From JAWWBG01 sp033721095 (lineage in GTDB: Bacteria > Actinomycetota > Nitriliruptoria > Nitriliruptorales > Nitriliruptoraceae): DNA of 17,313 nucleotides. Below are positions 1 to 6,629 of this stretch, piece by piece. The notes beneath the pieces were generated by a model. The model did no database searches and was not told the DNA's origin. It was given only the letters and a program-made list of their open reading frames with translations. Position numbers and translations under genes: made by a program. Position 1 is the stretch's first letter; the number at the start of each line of letters is the position of its first letter. The DNA lies in assembly GCA_033721095.1 (NCBI GenBank), contig JAWWBG010000029.1, positions 1 through 17,313 of the forward strand, written 5' to 3'.

Positions 1-827
1 AGGGTGGTCGTGAGCTGGTCGATGAGCGGGGCCACCGCCGCCACAAGACCCGGGTGCTGGTCGGCCGCATCCTCCCGGACGACCAGGGAGACCACGAACG
101 CCGGAAAGATCTCGAGGTCATCCGTGAGCGGCACCAGCCCGGCCTCCCAGGATCGGCCGTCCGTGGCCGTGGTCAGGCCCGCCAGGCAGTCCCCCGCCGC
201 GACGCCGGCGACGGCCTCACCCGCATCCGCTGCCACGAACTCGCGGTCGTAGGAGACGCGGTAGGCGTCCAGGACGGCCTGGAGCCCATCCGGTCGGCGC
301 CCGAACTCCGCATCGACGCACACGAGTGCCCCGGGCTCCTCCCCCAGCCGAGTGGCCAGCTGCGACATGGTCTCGAGTCCGGACTCCGGTTGCACGACGA
401 ACGCGAACGTGGCGTTGGCCGGCAGGTCCGCGGGCACCTCCTCGCGCTCGAAGGGAGGTCGAAGCCACCGCAGGCCGCGGCGTTCATCGAGCTCGGCCAC
501 TTCTTCCCAGGAGGTCCTCGCCGAGCCCGAGGGGTCGGCGCGTCCGTGCACCTCGAGCCAGGTCGCCCCCGTGTAGCCGGGCGTCAGGTCGACCCGACCC
601 AGCTCGAGGGCCTCCCGGGCCGATGCCGCGGAGGCGAACAACTCGACCTCGACCGCGAAGTCGGCGTCGCGCAACAACGCCTCGGCCACGCGTGCAAGCA
701 GCTGGCCCTCGGCCTCGGGTCCGGCCCCGATCCGAATGCGGTCCTCCACGGGCGGCTCCGCCGCGCAGCCCGACGACAACAGCAGCACGAGGAGCCCGGT
801 CGTCACGGCCCGGGAGTGGCGCCGCAT
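1..827 (-). CDS. Quaternary-amine (glycine betaine/choline-type) ABC transporter substrate-binding lipoprotein, C-terminus cut by window edge
   Basis: The frame is open from an ATG at 827 to base 1 without a stop, giving 275 visible residues; perhaps 20-30 C-terminal residues lie outside. The start is backed by AGGTGG about 7 nt upstream. Residues 1-21 form a lipoprotein-type signal (two Arg, hydrophobic stretch, LSSGC with Cys21; a relaxed lipobox). The mature part follows the OpuAC/ProX pattern: IRIGAGPEAEGQLLA near residue 31, a VDLTPGYTGATW segment where the family has a Tyr-Thr-Gly motif, GLRWLRPP in mid protein, EFGRRPDGLQAVLDAY, and TTATDG followed by LVPLTDDLEIFPAF. Known of the family: such proteins trap betaine, choline or carnitine outside the membrane and hand it to a permease/ATPase. 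The precise ligand cannot be read here, and the permease and ATPase genes are not in the window; they may lie beyond the left edge. It diverges from the lipoprotein gene at 869 with only 41 bp between starts. Confidence 0.85.
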   Translation of the reverse strand, partial: MRRHSRAVTTGLLVLLLSSGCAAEPPVEDRIRIGAGPEAEGQLLARVAEALLRDADFAVEVELFASAASAREALELGRVDLTPGYTGATWLEVHGRADPSGSARTSWEEVAELDERRGLRWLRPPFEREEVPADLPANATFAFVVQPESGLETMSQLATRLGEEPGALVCVDAEFGRRPDGLQAVLDAYRVSYDREFVAADAGEAVAGVAAGDCLAGLTTATDGRSWEAGLVPLTDDLEIFPAFVVSLVVREDAADQHPGLVAAVAPLIDQLTTT

Positions 828-868
828 GGCCGTTCCACCTGTTCGCTGGGAGGGAGGATGCCATCTCG

Positions 869-1273
869 ATGGTTTGTAGCCTGCGACCGGTGCCCCGCCC
901 GCTGTCCCTGCTCCCGCTGCTGATCGCCGTCGCCTGCTCGGCGTCACCGGCCACCTTGTCGGCCGCTGACCTGGAGGACCTCGTGACCGGATTGTGTGCG
1001 GCCGTCGAGCGCTCCGACGCGACCGAGTCCGAGGCAGCGTTCTTCGGCCGCGCGCACGCACCGCTCCACACGCTGGCCGACACCCTTCGGGAACGGGAGT
1101 TGACGGTCGCGGCAGCGGACCTGCTCGTCGCCAAGCAGCGGGTCGAGGCCTCCTACACGCAGGGGCTGCCGCCACCGCTCCTCCACGACAACCTCCGTGC
1201 GCTGGTCGTCGTCACCGATGACGGCCTCGAGGCGCTCCGGCTCCGCCCGCTCGACTGTGACCAAGGAACGTGA
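869..1273 (+). CDS. Small predicted secreted protein or lipoprotein of unknown function
   Basis: A 134-residue frame from ATG 869 with GGGAGGGAGG about 11 nt upstream. The N-terminus has basic residues, a hydrophobic stretch (LSLLPLLIAVAC) and Cys23 in a relaxed lipobox, so the product is probably exported and may be lipid-anchored. The remainder is helix-rich: ADLEDLVTGLCAAVERSD, then AFFGRAHAPLHTLADTL with two His residues in an FF-x-x-x-H-x-x-x-H arrangement, and a C-terminal Cys130. I do not recognise a named family. Its stop (1271-1273) is 1 bp before the GTG of the thioredoxin-like lipoprotein gene, so the two are almost certainly co-transcribed and may act together outside the membrane. 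The His/Cys residues could bind a metal or haem, but that is speculation. An in-frame upstream extension is possible but would destroy the signal peptide position. Confidence 0.75.
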   Translation: MVCSLRPVPRPLSLLPLLIAVACSASPATLSAADLEDLVTGLCAAVERSDATESEAAFFGRAHAPLHTLADTLRERELTVAAADLLVAKQRVEASYTQGLPPPLLHDNLRALVVVTDDGLEALRLRPLDCDQGT

Positions 1274-1274
1274 C

Positions 1275-2279
1275 GTGAACACTCGACTCACCGTCGCCGG
1301 CACCGTGCTGGCCATCGCGCTGGCTGCCTGTGGCGGCGCCGACACGCCGGACCCGCCCACGCCCGCACCACCGTCCGGGATGGTGGAGCTGGCCGTGATT
1401 CCTCAGGCCACCTACGACCTTGCGGCCGGGGAGGACCGGCGCATCATCTTCGGCGCACTCCTGGGAGACCGCACGCTGATCGGCGGCGGCACCCTCGACG
1501 TCCGCGTGTTGTCGTTGTCCTCGCCGGATGCCACCGAGGGAACCGTCGTGAGCCAGGCAACGGCGTCCTTCCTCGTCGTCCCCGGGATGGCGGCTCCGGC
1601 GTCGCCCGACCAGCCCGCACCCATCGACGGGATCCGATCGTCGGGGGTCTACCAGTTCCGTTCGGACCTTCCCGCCGCGGGCTTCTACGGGATCCAGGTG
1701 ACCGGCGTGCTGGCCGATGGCCGCATCGTCGCCGGCAACGCCGTGGTCGGCGTCGCGGCCGAGCACCTGGTCGTGGCGCCCGGTGACGACGCGCCGCGAA
1801 CCGACAACCCGACGGTCGATGACGGCGTCCCGCTCGTCCAGCTCGACTCCTGTGCCCAGGAGGGAAATCCGTGCGACCCCGGCAATCCCGACGCGCCGGT
1901 GGCCCTTCGATTCCCCTTCCTGCACCAGGCATCCATCGCCGATTCCATCGCCGCCGGCCGTCCCCTCGTCGTGCTCGTCGCCACGCCGGTCTTCTGCGTG
2001 TCCCGCTTCTGCGGCCCGATCACCGAGACCTTCGCCGAGCTTGCCCAGGCCCACGGGGACCGGGCCGACTTCGTGCACCTCGAGGTCTGGAAGGACTTCC
2101 AGGCCCAGGAGCTCAATCCGGCTGCTGCCGAGTGGATCCAGCTCCCGGACGGCAACGCCCAGGAGCCGTGGACGTTCCTTGTCGGCGCCGACGGGACGAT
2201 CGAGGGCCGGTGGGGCAACGTCCTCGACCTGGCCGACCTCGAGGCGAGGCTGCAGGCGCTCCCGGTGCTGACCGGCTGA
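1275..2279 (+). CDS. Lipoprotein with C-terminal thioredoxin-like domain (CxxxxC)
   Basis: GTG start with AAGGA 7 nt upstream, 334 residues. The signal peptide ends in a canonical lipobox LAAC with Cys19, so the protein should sit on the outer face of the cytoplasmic membrane. Residues about 35-165 look like an all-beta, Ig-like domain (ALLGDRTLIGGGTLDVRVLSL, GVYQFRSDLPAAGFYGIQV). Residues about 215-330 are thioredoxin-like: ADSIAAGRPLVVLVATPVFC, then CVSRFCG with Cys241 and Cys246 (four residues between them, not the usual CxxC), DFVHLEVW, and EPWTFLVGADGTIEGRW, which carries the cis-Pro-type strand and the final GxxE strand. Cys193 and Cys200 form a second Cys pair. Role inferred: an extracytoplasmic thiol-disulfide or peroxiredoxin/Sco-like function. 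Substrate unknown. It follows the small lipoprotein gene at 869 by 1 bp and converges on the HD gene at 2292. Confidence 0.8.
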   Translation: MNTRLTVAGTVLAIALAACGGADTPDPPTPAPPSGMVELAVIPQATYDLAAGEDRRIIFGALLGDRTLIGGGTLDVRVLSLSSPDATEGTVVSQATASFLVVPGMAAPASPDQPAPIDGIRSSGVYQFRSDLPAAGFYGIQVTGVLADGRIVAGNAVVGVAAEHLVVAPGDDAPRTDNPTVDDGVPLVQLDSCAQEGNPCDPGNPDAPVALRFPFLHQASIADSIAAGRPLVVLVATPVFCVSRFCGPITETFAELAQAHGDRADFVHLEVWKDFQAQELNPAAAEWIQLPDGNAQEPWTFLVGADGTIEGRWGNVLDLADLEARLQALPVLTG

Positions 2280-2284
2280 CGTGA

Positions 2285-2304
2285 CCCGGGTTCAGGCGAA
2301 CCGG
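2285..2304. terminator. Weak hairpin between convergent genes
   Basis: An imperfect inverted repeat (CCGGGTTC facing GAACCGG, one bulged G, short AGGC loop) spans the 12-bp gap between the lipoprotein stop (2279) and the HD gene stop (2292) and runs into the 3' end of the HD gene. There is no T-run on either side. It may serve as a bidirectional terminator, but this is only a structural suggestion. Confidence 0.3.
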
Positions 2305-3041
2305 CGCATCGGCGACACGCGCATCGCCAACCCGAAGCCGTAGCGGTTGAGCAGCGCAAAGCGGCCCTCGGGGACCGCTGCGGCCTCCGCCGCCGCCGCT
2401 GCCGGCAGCTCGTTGAAGACGTTGCTGCTGGGGTGATCCAGGAACGCCGCCTTGCGGATGTCGTTGGGGATCTCCCACGAGCGCAGGCCGATGAGGTCGG
2501 CAACCGCACCCGCCTGGATGTAGTAGCCGAGGATGGTGTCCTCGGTCTCGAGCCCGGGCGTCAGGTGCGCCACGATGCCGTCGGCCAGGGCCGTCGTGAG
2601 CTCGTCGTCGTCCACGCCGGCCGTGGCGCAGACGTCGATTGCGCGCGCGGCCGAGCGGAGGGTGAAGTCCTCGCCGGCCACCTGCTCGACCAGCCCCGAG
2701 TCGTGCAGGAGCGACGCGACGTAGAGGGCTTCGCTGTCGACGTCGTTGCCGTCCACCTGTGCGAGGATCGAGCCGAAGAGCCACGTTCGCCGGCCATGGT
2801 TGAGGAACGCCTCTGGCTGGTCCTGTGCGGCCTCCTCCGCGGTCCGGGCCAGCTTCGAATCGGGCGGCTCCGGAACCGTCAGGCCGGCAACGGGTCGACG
2901 CAGCGGCGCCGTCAGCATGCCTCGTGCGAAGTCCCGGTAGCCGCTGAAGAGCTTGCCCCGCAGCTCCTGGCGCTGCGTGTCGGTCAGCGCGCCGCCGGTG
3001 GCGCGAGCCCACGCCAGCGAGACGCACACCTGGTCATTCAT
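2292..3041 (-). CDS. HD-domain hydrolase, cyanamide-hydratase-like
   Basis: 249 residues from ATG 3041; GAGGAGG sits 5-6 nt upstream and overlaps the thiE stop, which fixes the start and points to coupling with thiE (10-bp gap). The metal-binding HD set is visible: His82 in NHGRRTWLFG, His113-Asp114 in YVASLLHDSGL, His159 in IVAHL and Asp182 in AGAVADLIG. The order H...DSEALYVASLLHDSGL resembles cyanamide hydratase and related small HD hydrolases more than (p)ppGpp or cyclic-nucleotide enzymes. No signal peptide or membrane segment is seen, so it is cytoplasmic. It is the last gene of the thiamine operon read from 6536. A role in thiamine salvage or damage control is possible from position alone, but no substrate can be assigned. 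Confidence 0.8.
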   Translation of the reverse strand: MNDQVCVSLAWARATGGALTDTQRQELRGKLFSGYRDFARGMLTAPLRRPVAGLTVPEPPDSKLARTAEEAAQDQPEAFLNHGRRTWLFGSILAQVDGNDVDSEALYVASLLHDSGLVEQVAGEDFTLRSAARAIDVCATAGVDDDELTTALADGIVAHLTPGLETEDTILGYYIQAGAVADLIGLRSWEIPNDIRKAAFLDHPSSNVFNELPAAAAAEAAAVPEGRFALLNRYGFGLAMRVSPMRRFA

Positions 3042-3051
3042 CGTGTCCTCC

Positions 3052-3720
3052 TCAATGCCGGGCCAGCAGCCGCCGCAGCGACCAGCAGGCGCCAGCGACA
3101 TCCGCCGCCGTCGTCACGGCTCGCACCACGACCACGCGCCGGGCGCCGGCCTCCAGGGCGGCGGGCAACGTGTCGACATTCATGCCGCCAATGACGAACC
3201 ATGGCACAACGGCGTGCTCCGCGGCGTGGCGAACGGGTTCGAGTCCGATCCCGGGACGTCCCTGCTTCGTCGGCGTTGCGTGCACCGGGCCGATGGCGAA
3301 GTAGTCGACGTCCTCGTCGGCGACCGCATCGATCTGTTCCGGCGCGTGGGTCGAGCGCCCGACGAGCAGATCCGGCCCCATGACCCTCCGCGCATGGTCC
3401 GGGTGCACATCCTGTTGGCCCACGTGTGCCCCGTCTGCGCCGACCTGGACGGCCAGGCCCGGCAGGTCGTTGAGGATGAAGAGCGCTCCCGAACGGTCGC
3501 AGGCTCGGCGGAACACGTCCGCGGCTGCCCGGAGCTGGTCCTCGGTCGCGGTCTTGTCTCGCAGCTGCACGACGTCCACGGACGCGGACAGGCACGCATC
3601 GAGAAAGGCCGCGAGGTCGCCCTGCTCGCGGCGTGCATCGGTCACGACGTACAGCCGCGCGTCCCGCAGCCGCGCCTGGCGGCGCTCACCGGCGGCTGAC
3701 AGGGAGGGAAACTCCGTCAT
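3052..3720 (-). CDS. thiE: Thiamine-phosphate synthase
   Basis: ThiE joins HMP pyrophosphate to the thiazole phosphate to give thiamine monophosphate in the cytosol. The 222-residue frame from ATG 3720 shows the family's motifs in order on a TIM barrel: RLYVVTD (23-28), VVQLRDK (50-56), FILND (81-85), GADGAHVGQQD (94-104), LLVGRSTHAPEQ (118-129), DYFAIGPVHATPTK (139-152) and VIGGMN near 176. The length is close to the family norm of about 210-220. The start codon overlaps the stop of the membrane-protein gene as ATGA (3720-3717); there is no strong Shine-Dalgarno site, which fits translational coupling. Residue Arg200 in RRVVVVRAV stands where most homologues have Ser; this is minor. Function is secure from the motifs and from the adjoining thiG, thiS and thiO. 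Confidence 0.95.
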   Translation of the reverse strand: MTEFPSLSAAGERRQARLRDARLYVVTDARREQGDLAAFLDACLSASVDVVQLRDKTATEDQLRAAADVFRRACDRSGALFILNDLPGLAVQVGADGAHVGQQDVHPDHARRVMGPDLLVGRSTHAPEQIDAVADEDVDYFAIGPVHATPTKQGRPGIGLEPVRHAAEHAVVPWFVIGGMNVDTLPAALEAGARRVVVVRAVTTAADVAGACWSLRRLLARH

Positions 3721-4070
3721 GCCCGGTCCGTTGTGTCGTCGGAGGCAGACCTCGACGTTCCGCCCGCAGCCACCTGCCGGCGCCGTGCCGGCAGCAGGGA
3801 GACGTCTGGTCGCGCCAGCCGGTCCCCGCGGGCCCCGGCCCGAAGCATCCCGCGCAGCGCGGACCCCCCGACGACGACGAGCTCCACCACGAAGAGGACC
3901 ACGAGGGCCCCGAACACCCATTCCCCGAACGCGGGATCCCCGGCGATCAGCCACGTGGCCGGGATCCCGGTGGCGAGGACGACGGCGATCGCCAGCGCCC
4001 AGCTGCGCAAACGTCGACCGGCGCGCGCCCAGTCGACCACGGGCACGTCGGCCACCGGCGAGTCGCCCAT
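3717..4070 (-). CDS. Small two-segment membrane protein inside the thiamine operon
   Basis: 117 residues if read from ATG 4070 (118 from GTG 4073). Two hydrophobic segments are visible: about residues 23-44 (SWALAIAVVLATGIPATWLIAG) and 52-74 (WVFGALVVLFVVELVVVGGSAL), followed by a basic, Ser/Thr-rich tail likely to be cytoplasmic. The start overlaps the thiG stop (TGA at 4072-4070), and its own stop overlaps the thiE start as ATGA, so it is locked between two thiamine genes with no spare base. I do not recognise a family and see no transporter signature. It is too small to be a thiamine transporter by itself. It might be a membrane anchor or simply a conserved actinobacterial passenger in the operon. 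Confidence 0.75.
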   Translation of the reverse strand: MGDSPVADVPVVDWARAGRRLRSWALAIAVVLATGIPATWLIAGDPAFGEWVFGALVVLFVVELVVVGGSALRGMLRAGARGDRLARPDVSLLPARRRQVAAGGTSRSASDDTTDRA

Positions 4071-4849
4071 CACGCGGATCCCAGCTCAGCGCGCCCCTCC
4101 GGGCTCGAGGACGGCTGGGCGTAGCGGCGCCGAGCGATGCGCCCTGCGCGACGAGCGAGACGACCGGCGTCCACGGCGTGCCGAATCGCCTCGGCCATGA
4201 TTGCCGGGTGAGCGGCACGCGTGATCGCGCTGGCAACCAGCACGGCGTCGCAGCCCAGCTCCATGGCGAGGGCAACATCCGAGGCCGTTCCGACCCCGGC
4301 GTCGAGAACCACCGGGACCGCCGACTGCTCGACAATCAGCTCGATGTTGTAGGGGTTGTTGATGCCCATCCCCGACCCGATCGGCGAGCCCAGGGGCATC
4401 ACGGCGGCACAGCCCAGCAGCTCGAGGCGACGCGCCAGCATGGGGTCGTCGGTCGTGTACGGCAGGACGACGAAGTCGTCGGCAACGAGCTGCTCGGCCG
4501 CCGCGAGCAGCTCCATGGCATCCGGCATCAGCGTGCGTTCGTCTCCGATGACCTCGAGCTTGATCCAGTTGGTCTCGAAGGCCTCGCGGGCCAGCTGCGC
4601 CGTGAGGACGGCCTCGGCCGCCGTGAAGCACCCGGCCGTGTTCGGGAGGACCCGCGCGCCGACCCGGTCAATGACGTCGAGGACCGACCGGTCGGCACCG
4701 GGGTCGATTCGGCGGACGGCGACCGTGACCAGCTCGCTGCCGGCGGCCCGCAGTGCCTCCTCGAGCTGTTCGTGACTGGCGGCCCCACCCGTCCCGCAGA
4801 ACAGGCGCGAACGAAGGGTGACATCACCGATGACGAGGGGGTCGTCCAT
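4070..4849 (-). CDS. thiG: Thiazole synthase
   Basis: ThiG builds thiazole phosphate from deoxyxylulose-5-phosphate, dehydroglycine (made by ThiO) and ThiS thiocarboxylate. 259 residues from ATG 4849. Motifs: RSRLFCGTGG (13-22), RVLPNTAGC (66-74), NWIKLEVIGDERTLMPD with the Schiff-base Lys98, MPLGSPIGSGMGINNP (151-165) and VLDAGVGTASDVALAMELG (181-199). Where most ThiG proteins have LNTAIA this one reads LVASAIT (204-210). I prefer ATG 4849 to the in-frame GTG at 4870: it matches the usual ThiG N-terminus and has a -10-like TAGGCT 7 nt before it, suggesting a leaderless internal promoter. It lies 51 bp after thiS and overlaps the next membrane-protein gene. Confidence 0.95.
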   Translation of the reverse strand: MDDPLVIGDVTLRSRLFCGTGGAASHEQLEEALRAAGSELVTVAVRRIDPGADRSVLDVIDRVGARVLPNTAGCFTAAEAVLTAQLAREAFETNWIKLEVIGDERTLMPDAMELLAAAEQLVADDFVVLPYTTDDPMLARRLELLGCAAVMPLGSPIGSGMGINNPYNIELIVEQSAVPVVLDAGVGTASDVALAMELGCDAVLVASAITRAAHPAIMAEAIRHAVDAGRLARRAGRIARRRYAQPSSSPEGRAELGSA

Positions 4850-4856
4850 GCCGTGG

Positions 4857-4862
4857 AGCCTA
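4857..4862 (-). promoter_or_regulatory. Candidate leaderless -10 box for thiG
   Basis: TAGGCT on the minus strand followed by exactly 7 nt and the ATG of thiG. The same hexamer and spacing precede the kinase gene at 7135. A start site 6-7 nt below the box would put the mRNA 5' end at the start codon. No clear -35 element is seen. It would give thiG, the membrane gene, thiE and the HD gene a supply independent of the operon's first promoter. Confidence 0.45.
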
Positions 4863-4900
4863 CGTGCCACCTCGGCGGTCGACCGGAGGCGATCGGGGCG

Positions 4901-5104
4901 TCAGCCCCCCTGGACGGCACCGACCAGCTCGACGCGTGCACCGTCGGACAGCGTCGTGTCGTCCCAGGTGGCACGCCGGACGACGGCGCCGTCGACCGCC
5001 ACGGCCACGCCGTGCCTCCCGGCCGGTCGCAGCCGGTCGACGAGCGAACCCACCGTCTCGTCCGGCCGGCACTCGATGGCCTCGCCGTTCAGCCGGATCT
5101 TCAT
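4901..5104 (-). CDS. thiS: Sulfur carrier protein for thiazole synthesis
   Basis: A 67-residue ubiquitin-fold protein ending in VQGG; the terminal Gly-Gly is the carrier site, which is adenylated and converted to a thiocarboxylate that gives sulfur to ThiG. The N-terminal MKIRLNGEAIE strand, TVGSLVDRL helix and GARVELVGAVQGG tail are typical. The start overlaps the thiO stop as ATGA (5104-5101). The activating enzyme ThiF and the cysteine desulfurase are not in this window and must be supplied elsewhere, as is common in actinobacteria. Confidence 0.95.
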   Translation of the reverse strand: MKIRLNGEAIECRPDETVGSLVDRLRPAGRHGVAVAVDGAVVRRATWDDTTLSDGARVELVGAVQGG

Positions 5105-6213
5105 GCGACGGCCGCAAAGCGGTTCGGATCGAAGGGCTTCACGGCAGGGTCGAGATCACCGCCCGTCACGATGGCAACGACCGCATCGGTGGTGATCGGG
5201 GCCAGGAGGATGCCGTTGCGGTGGTGTCCTGTTGCCGCGATGACCCCCGGACGGATCTCACCGATCAGCGGTCCGTTGTCGGGCGTTCCGGGACGCAGTC
5301 CGACCGCGATCTCGGCCAGCTCCATCTCGTCGATCGCGGGCACGATCGCCCGGGCGCGTTCGAGCAGCTCCCGCACGGGACCGACTCGGGTGCGCAGGTC
5401 GAAGCCCCGCTCGTCCATCGTCGAACCCACGACCAGGCGTCCGTCGCCGCGGGGTGCGAGATAGACGGGTTGGCCGTCGATCACTGCGCGGACGTTGCCG
5501 ACGAGGCCGGGATGGTGGTCGGTGCGCGCGAGGTGGAGGGTTTCGCCGCGAACGGGATGCACGGGCAGATCGAACAGGCGGCCCGACCAAGCGCCGACGG
5601 CGAGGACCACGTGGCCCGCCCTGCGCAGGCTGCCATCGGCGAGGGCAACGCCATCGTCGGCGAGCTCGCGGACCGGCTGGCGGGTCTCGGTGACCCCGGC
5701 CCGCTCCATCGCAACCGTGAGGGCCGCGACCACCTCGCGCGGCTCGACAACGTGGTCGCCGGCTGCGAAGAGGCCACCGCGGACCGTCGGGACGAGGAGC
5801 GGTTCGCGTTCTCGACATCGGGCGCCGGTCAACCACTCCACCTCGAGGCCCATGGTCGACAGGCGCCCGCCGAACACCTCGAGGTCGGCGAGTCCGTCGA
5901 GATCCGCGGCGACGTACAGCGTGCCGTTGCTGCGGAAGTTGACGGACCGGCCCGCTGCGTCCTCCAACTTCTCGCTGAAGGCAGGCCAGCGGGCAGCGGA
6001 GGCCATGCCGAGGGCCGCGAGGTACCCCTCCTCGGGCGTCGCCTCGGTCATCGGTGCGAGCATGCCGGCAGCGACGAGCGATGCGGCACGCGACGGGTCC
6101 GGGTCGAACAGCTCGACGTCGCAACCGGCAAGCGCCAGCTGCCACGCGACGGCCCGCCCGATGATGCCGCCGCCGACCACGACGACGTCACGATCGGCTC
6201 CGTGCGCGGTCAC
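5101..6213 (-). CDS. thiO: Glycine oxidase
   Basis: ThiO is an FAD enzyme that oxidises glycine to the imine used by ThiG; its presence points to the oxygen-dependent thiazole route rather than the radical-SAM ThiH route. 370 residues from GTG 6213, whose first bases overlap the stop of the preceding gene (GTGA). The Rossmann motif VVVVGGGIIG (10-19) and acidic strand end ELFDPD define the FAD site; AAGMLAPMTE (48-57), EPLLVPTVRGGLFAAGDHVVEPREV, HPVRGETLHL, GLRPGTPDNGPLIG and TGHHRNGILLAP are conserved in ThiO-type DAO-family oxidases. It is followed by thiS with a 4-bp overlap. A generic D-amino-acid oxidase is the only alternative, and the context argues against it. Confidence 0.93.
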   Translation of the reverse strand: MTAHGADRDVVVVGGGIIGRAVAWQLALAGCDVELFDPDPSRAASLVAAGMLAPMTEATPEEGYLAALGMASAARWPAFSEKLEDAAGRSVNFRSNGTLYVAADLDGLADLEVFGGRLSTMGLEVEWLTGARCREREPLLVPTVRGGLFAAGDHVVEPREVVAALTVAMERAGVTETRQPVRELADDGVALADGSLRRAGHVVLAVGAWSGRLFDLPVHPVRGETLHLARTDHHPGLVGNVRAVIDGQPVYLAPRGDGRLVVGSTMDERGFDLRTRVGPVRELLERARAIVPAIDEMELAEIAVGLRPGTPDNGPLIGEIRPGVIAATGHHRNGILLAPITTDAVVAIVTGGDLDPAVKPFDPNRFAAVA

Positions 6214-6536
6214 AGGTTCGGCGTTCCGAGGTCGAGTCGCAGGGTGGCAAGGACGCGCGTGATCTCGGCCTCGACGTCACCGATCCGGCGTGCCAGCTTC
6301 ACGTCCGAGCGGGGGTAGAGCTCCTGGAACGTGGTCTCGGCTGCGCCGATCTGCCAGCCCTTCTCGAGCAGGTAGTCGCCCAGCTGGAAGCTCCACGTGA
6401 AGATCACGTGATCGCCGAAGTCGTGCAGCATGAACGCCAGGAACCGGTTGAAGTCCAGGGACCACTGTCGCCCACCGCGGCGGCTGTCGCCAGCCTGGAC
6501 GAAGCCAAGCGACTCGAGCTGTTCGTCGAATCCCAT
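6210..6536 (-). CDS. Unknown 108-residue protein, first gene of the thiamine operon
   Basis: From ATG 6536 with AAGGGTG about 6 nt upstream; ends in a GTGA overlap with thiO. The protein is soluble, without signal peptide or membrane segment. It is rich in aromatic residues in its first half (WSLDFNRFLAFMLHDFGDHV, then FTWSFQLGDYLLEKGW), followed by a helical, charged second half (DVKLARRIGDVEAEITRVLATL). I do not recognise the family. The tight overlap with thiO argues that it is a real gene and co-regulated with thiamine synthesis, yet nothing in it resembles a known thiamine enzyme. A candidate -10 TACCCT lies at 6565-6560 on the minus strand, leaving a short leader. No TPP riboswitch precedes it. 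Confidence 0.8.
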   Translation of the reverse strand: MGFDEQLESLGFVQAGDSRRGGRQWSLDFNRFLAFMLHDFGDHVIFTWSFQLGDYLLEKGWQIGAAETTFQELYPRSDVKLARRIGDVEAEITRVLATLRLDLGTPNL

Positions 6537-6539
6537 GGG

Positions 6540-6564
6540 TCACCCTTGCCTCGCCAACGAGGGT
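6540..6564 (-). promoter_or_regulatory. Hairpin overlapping the ribosome-binding site of the thiamine operon's first gene
   Basis: On the minus strand, ACCCTCG-TTGG-CGAGG followed by CAAGGGT can fold as a 5-bp CCTCG/CGAGG stem with a TTGG loop, or as a CTCG/CGAG inner stem with an outer ACCC/GGGT stem that occupies the AAGGGT of the Shine-Dalgarno site. The fold is compact and lies 4 to 28 nt before the ATG. Whether it controls translation is unknown. Confidence 0.3.
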
Positions 6565-6617
6565 AGAAGCGCCGTGACGGGCCGCCGTGCCTCCCCGGAT
6601 CGGCTTGGGCCCAGAAG

Positions 6618-6623
6618 TAATCT
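6618..6623 (+). promoter_or_regulatory. Candidate -10 box of coiled-coil lipoprotein gene
   Basis: TAATCT ends 6 nt before ATG 6630, so the transcript would begin at or next to the start codon. No Shine-Dalgarno site or clear -35 is seen, which fits a leaderless message. Confidence 0.45.
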
Positions 6624-6629
6624 GGGGCC

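Noticed and set aside
4850..4870. Longer ThiG beginning at GTG 4870
   Set aside because: It would add seven residues (MARRLHG) not expected in the family, has no ribosome-binding site, and would bury the TAGGCT box that stands at the usual distance from ATG 4849.
3380..5464. A 694-codon open frame on the plus strand
   Set aside because: It runs antisense to thiE, thiG, thiS and thiO, which have unmistakable motifs. Its translation is Arg/Ser/Pro-rich with no domain, as expected of a GC-rich shadow frame.
4864..6318. A 484-codon open frame on the plus strand across thiO
   Set aside because: Shadow of thiO and thiS; no ribosome-binding site, no domain.
6537..6629. TPP riboswitch before the thiamine operon
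   Set aside because: The gap is short and the conserved core segments of the THI-box are not present on the minus strand.
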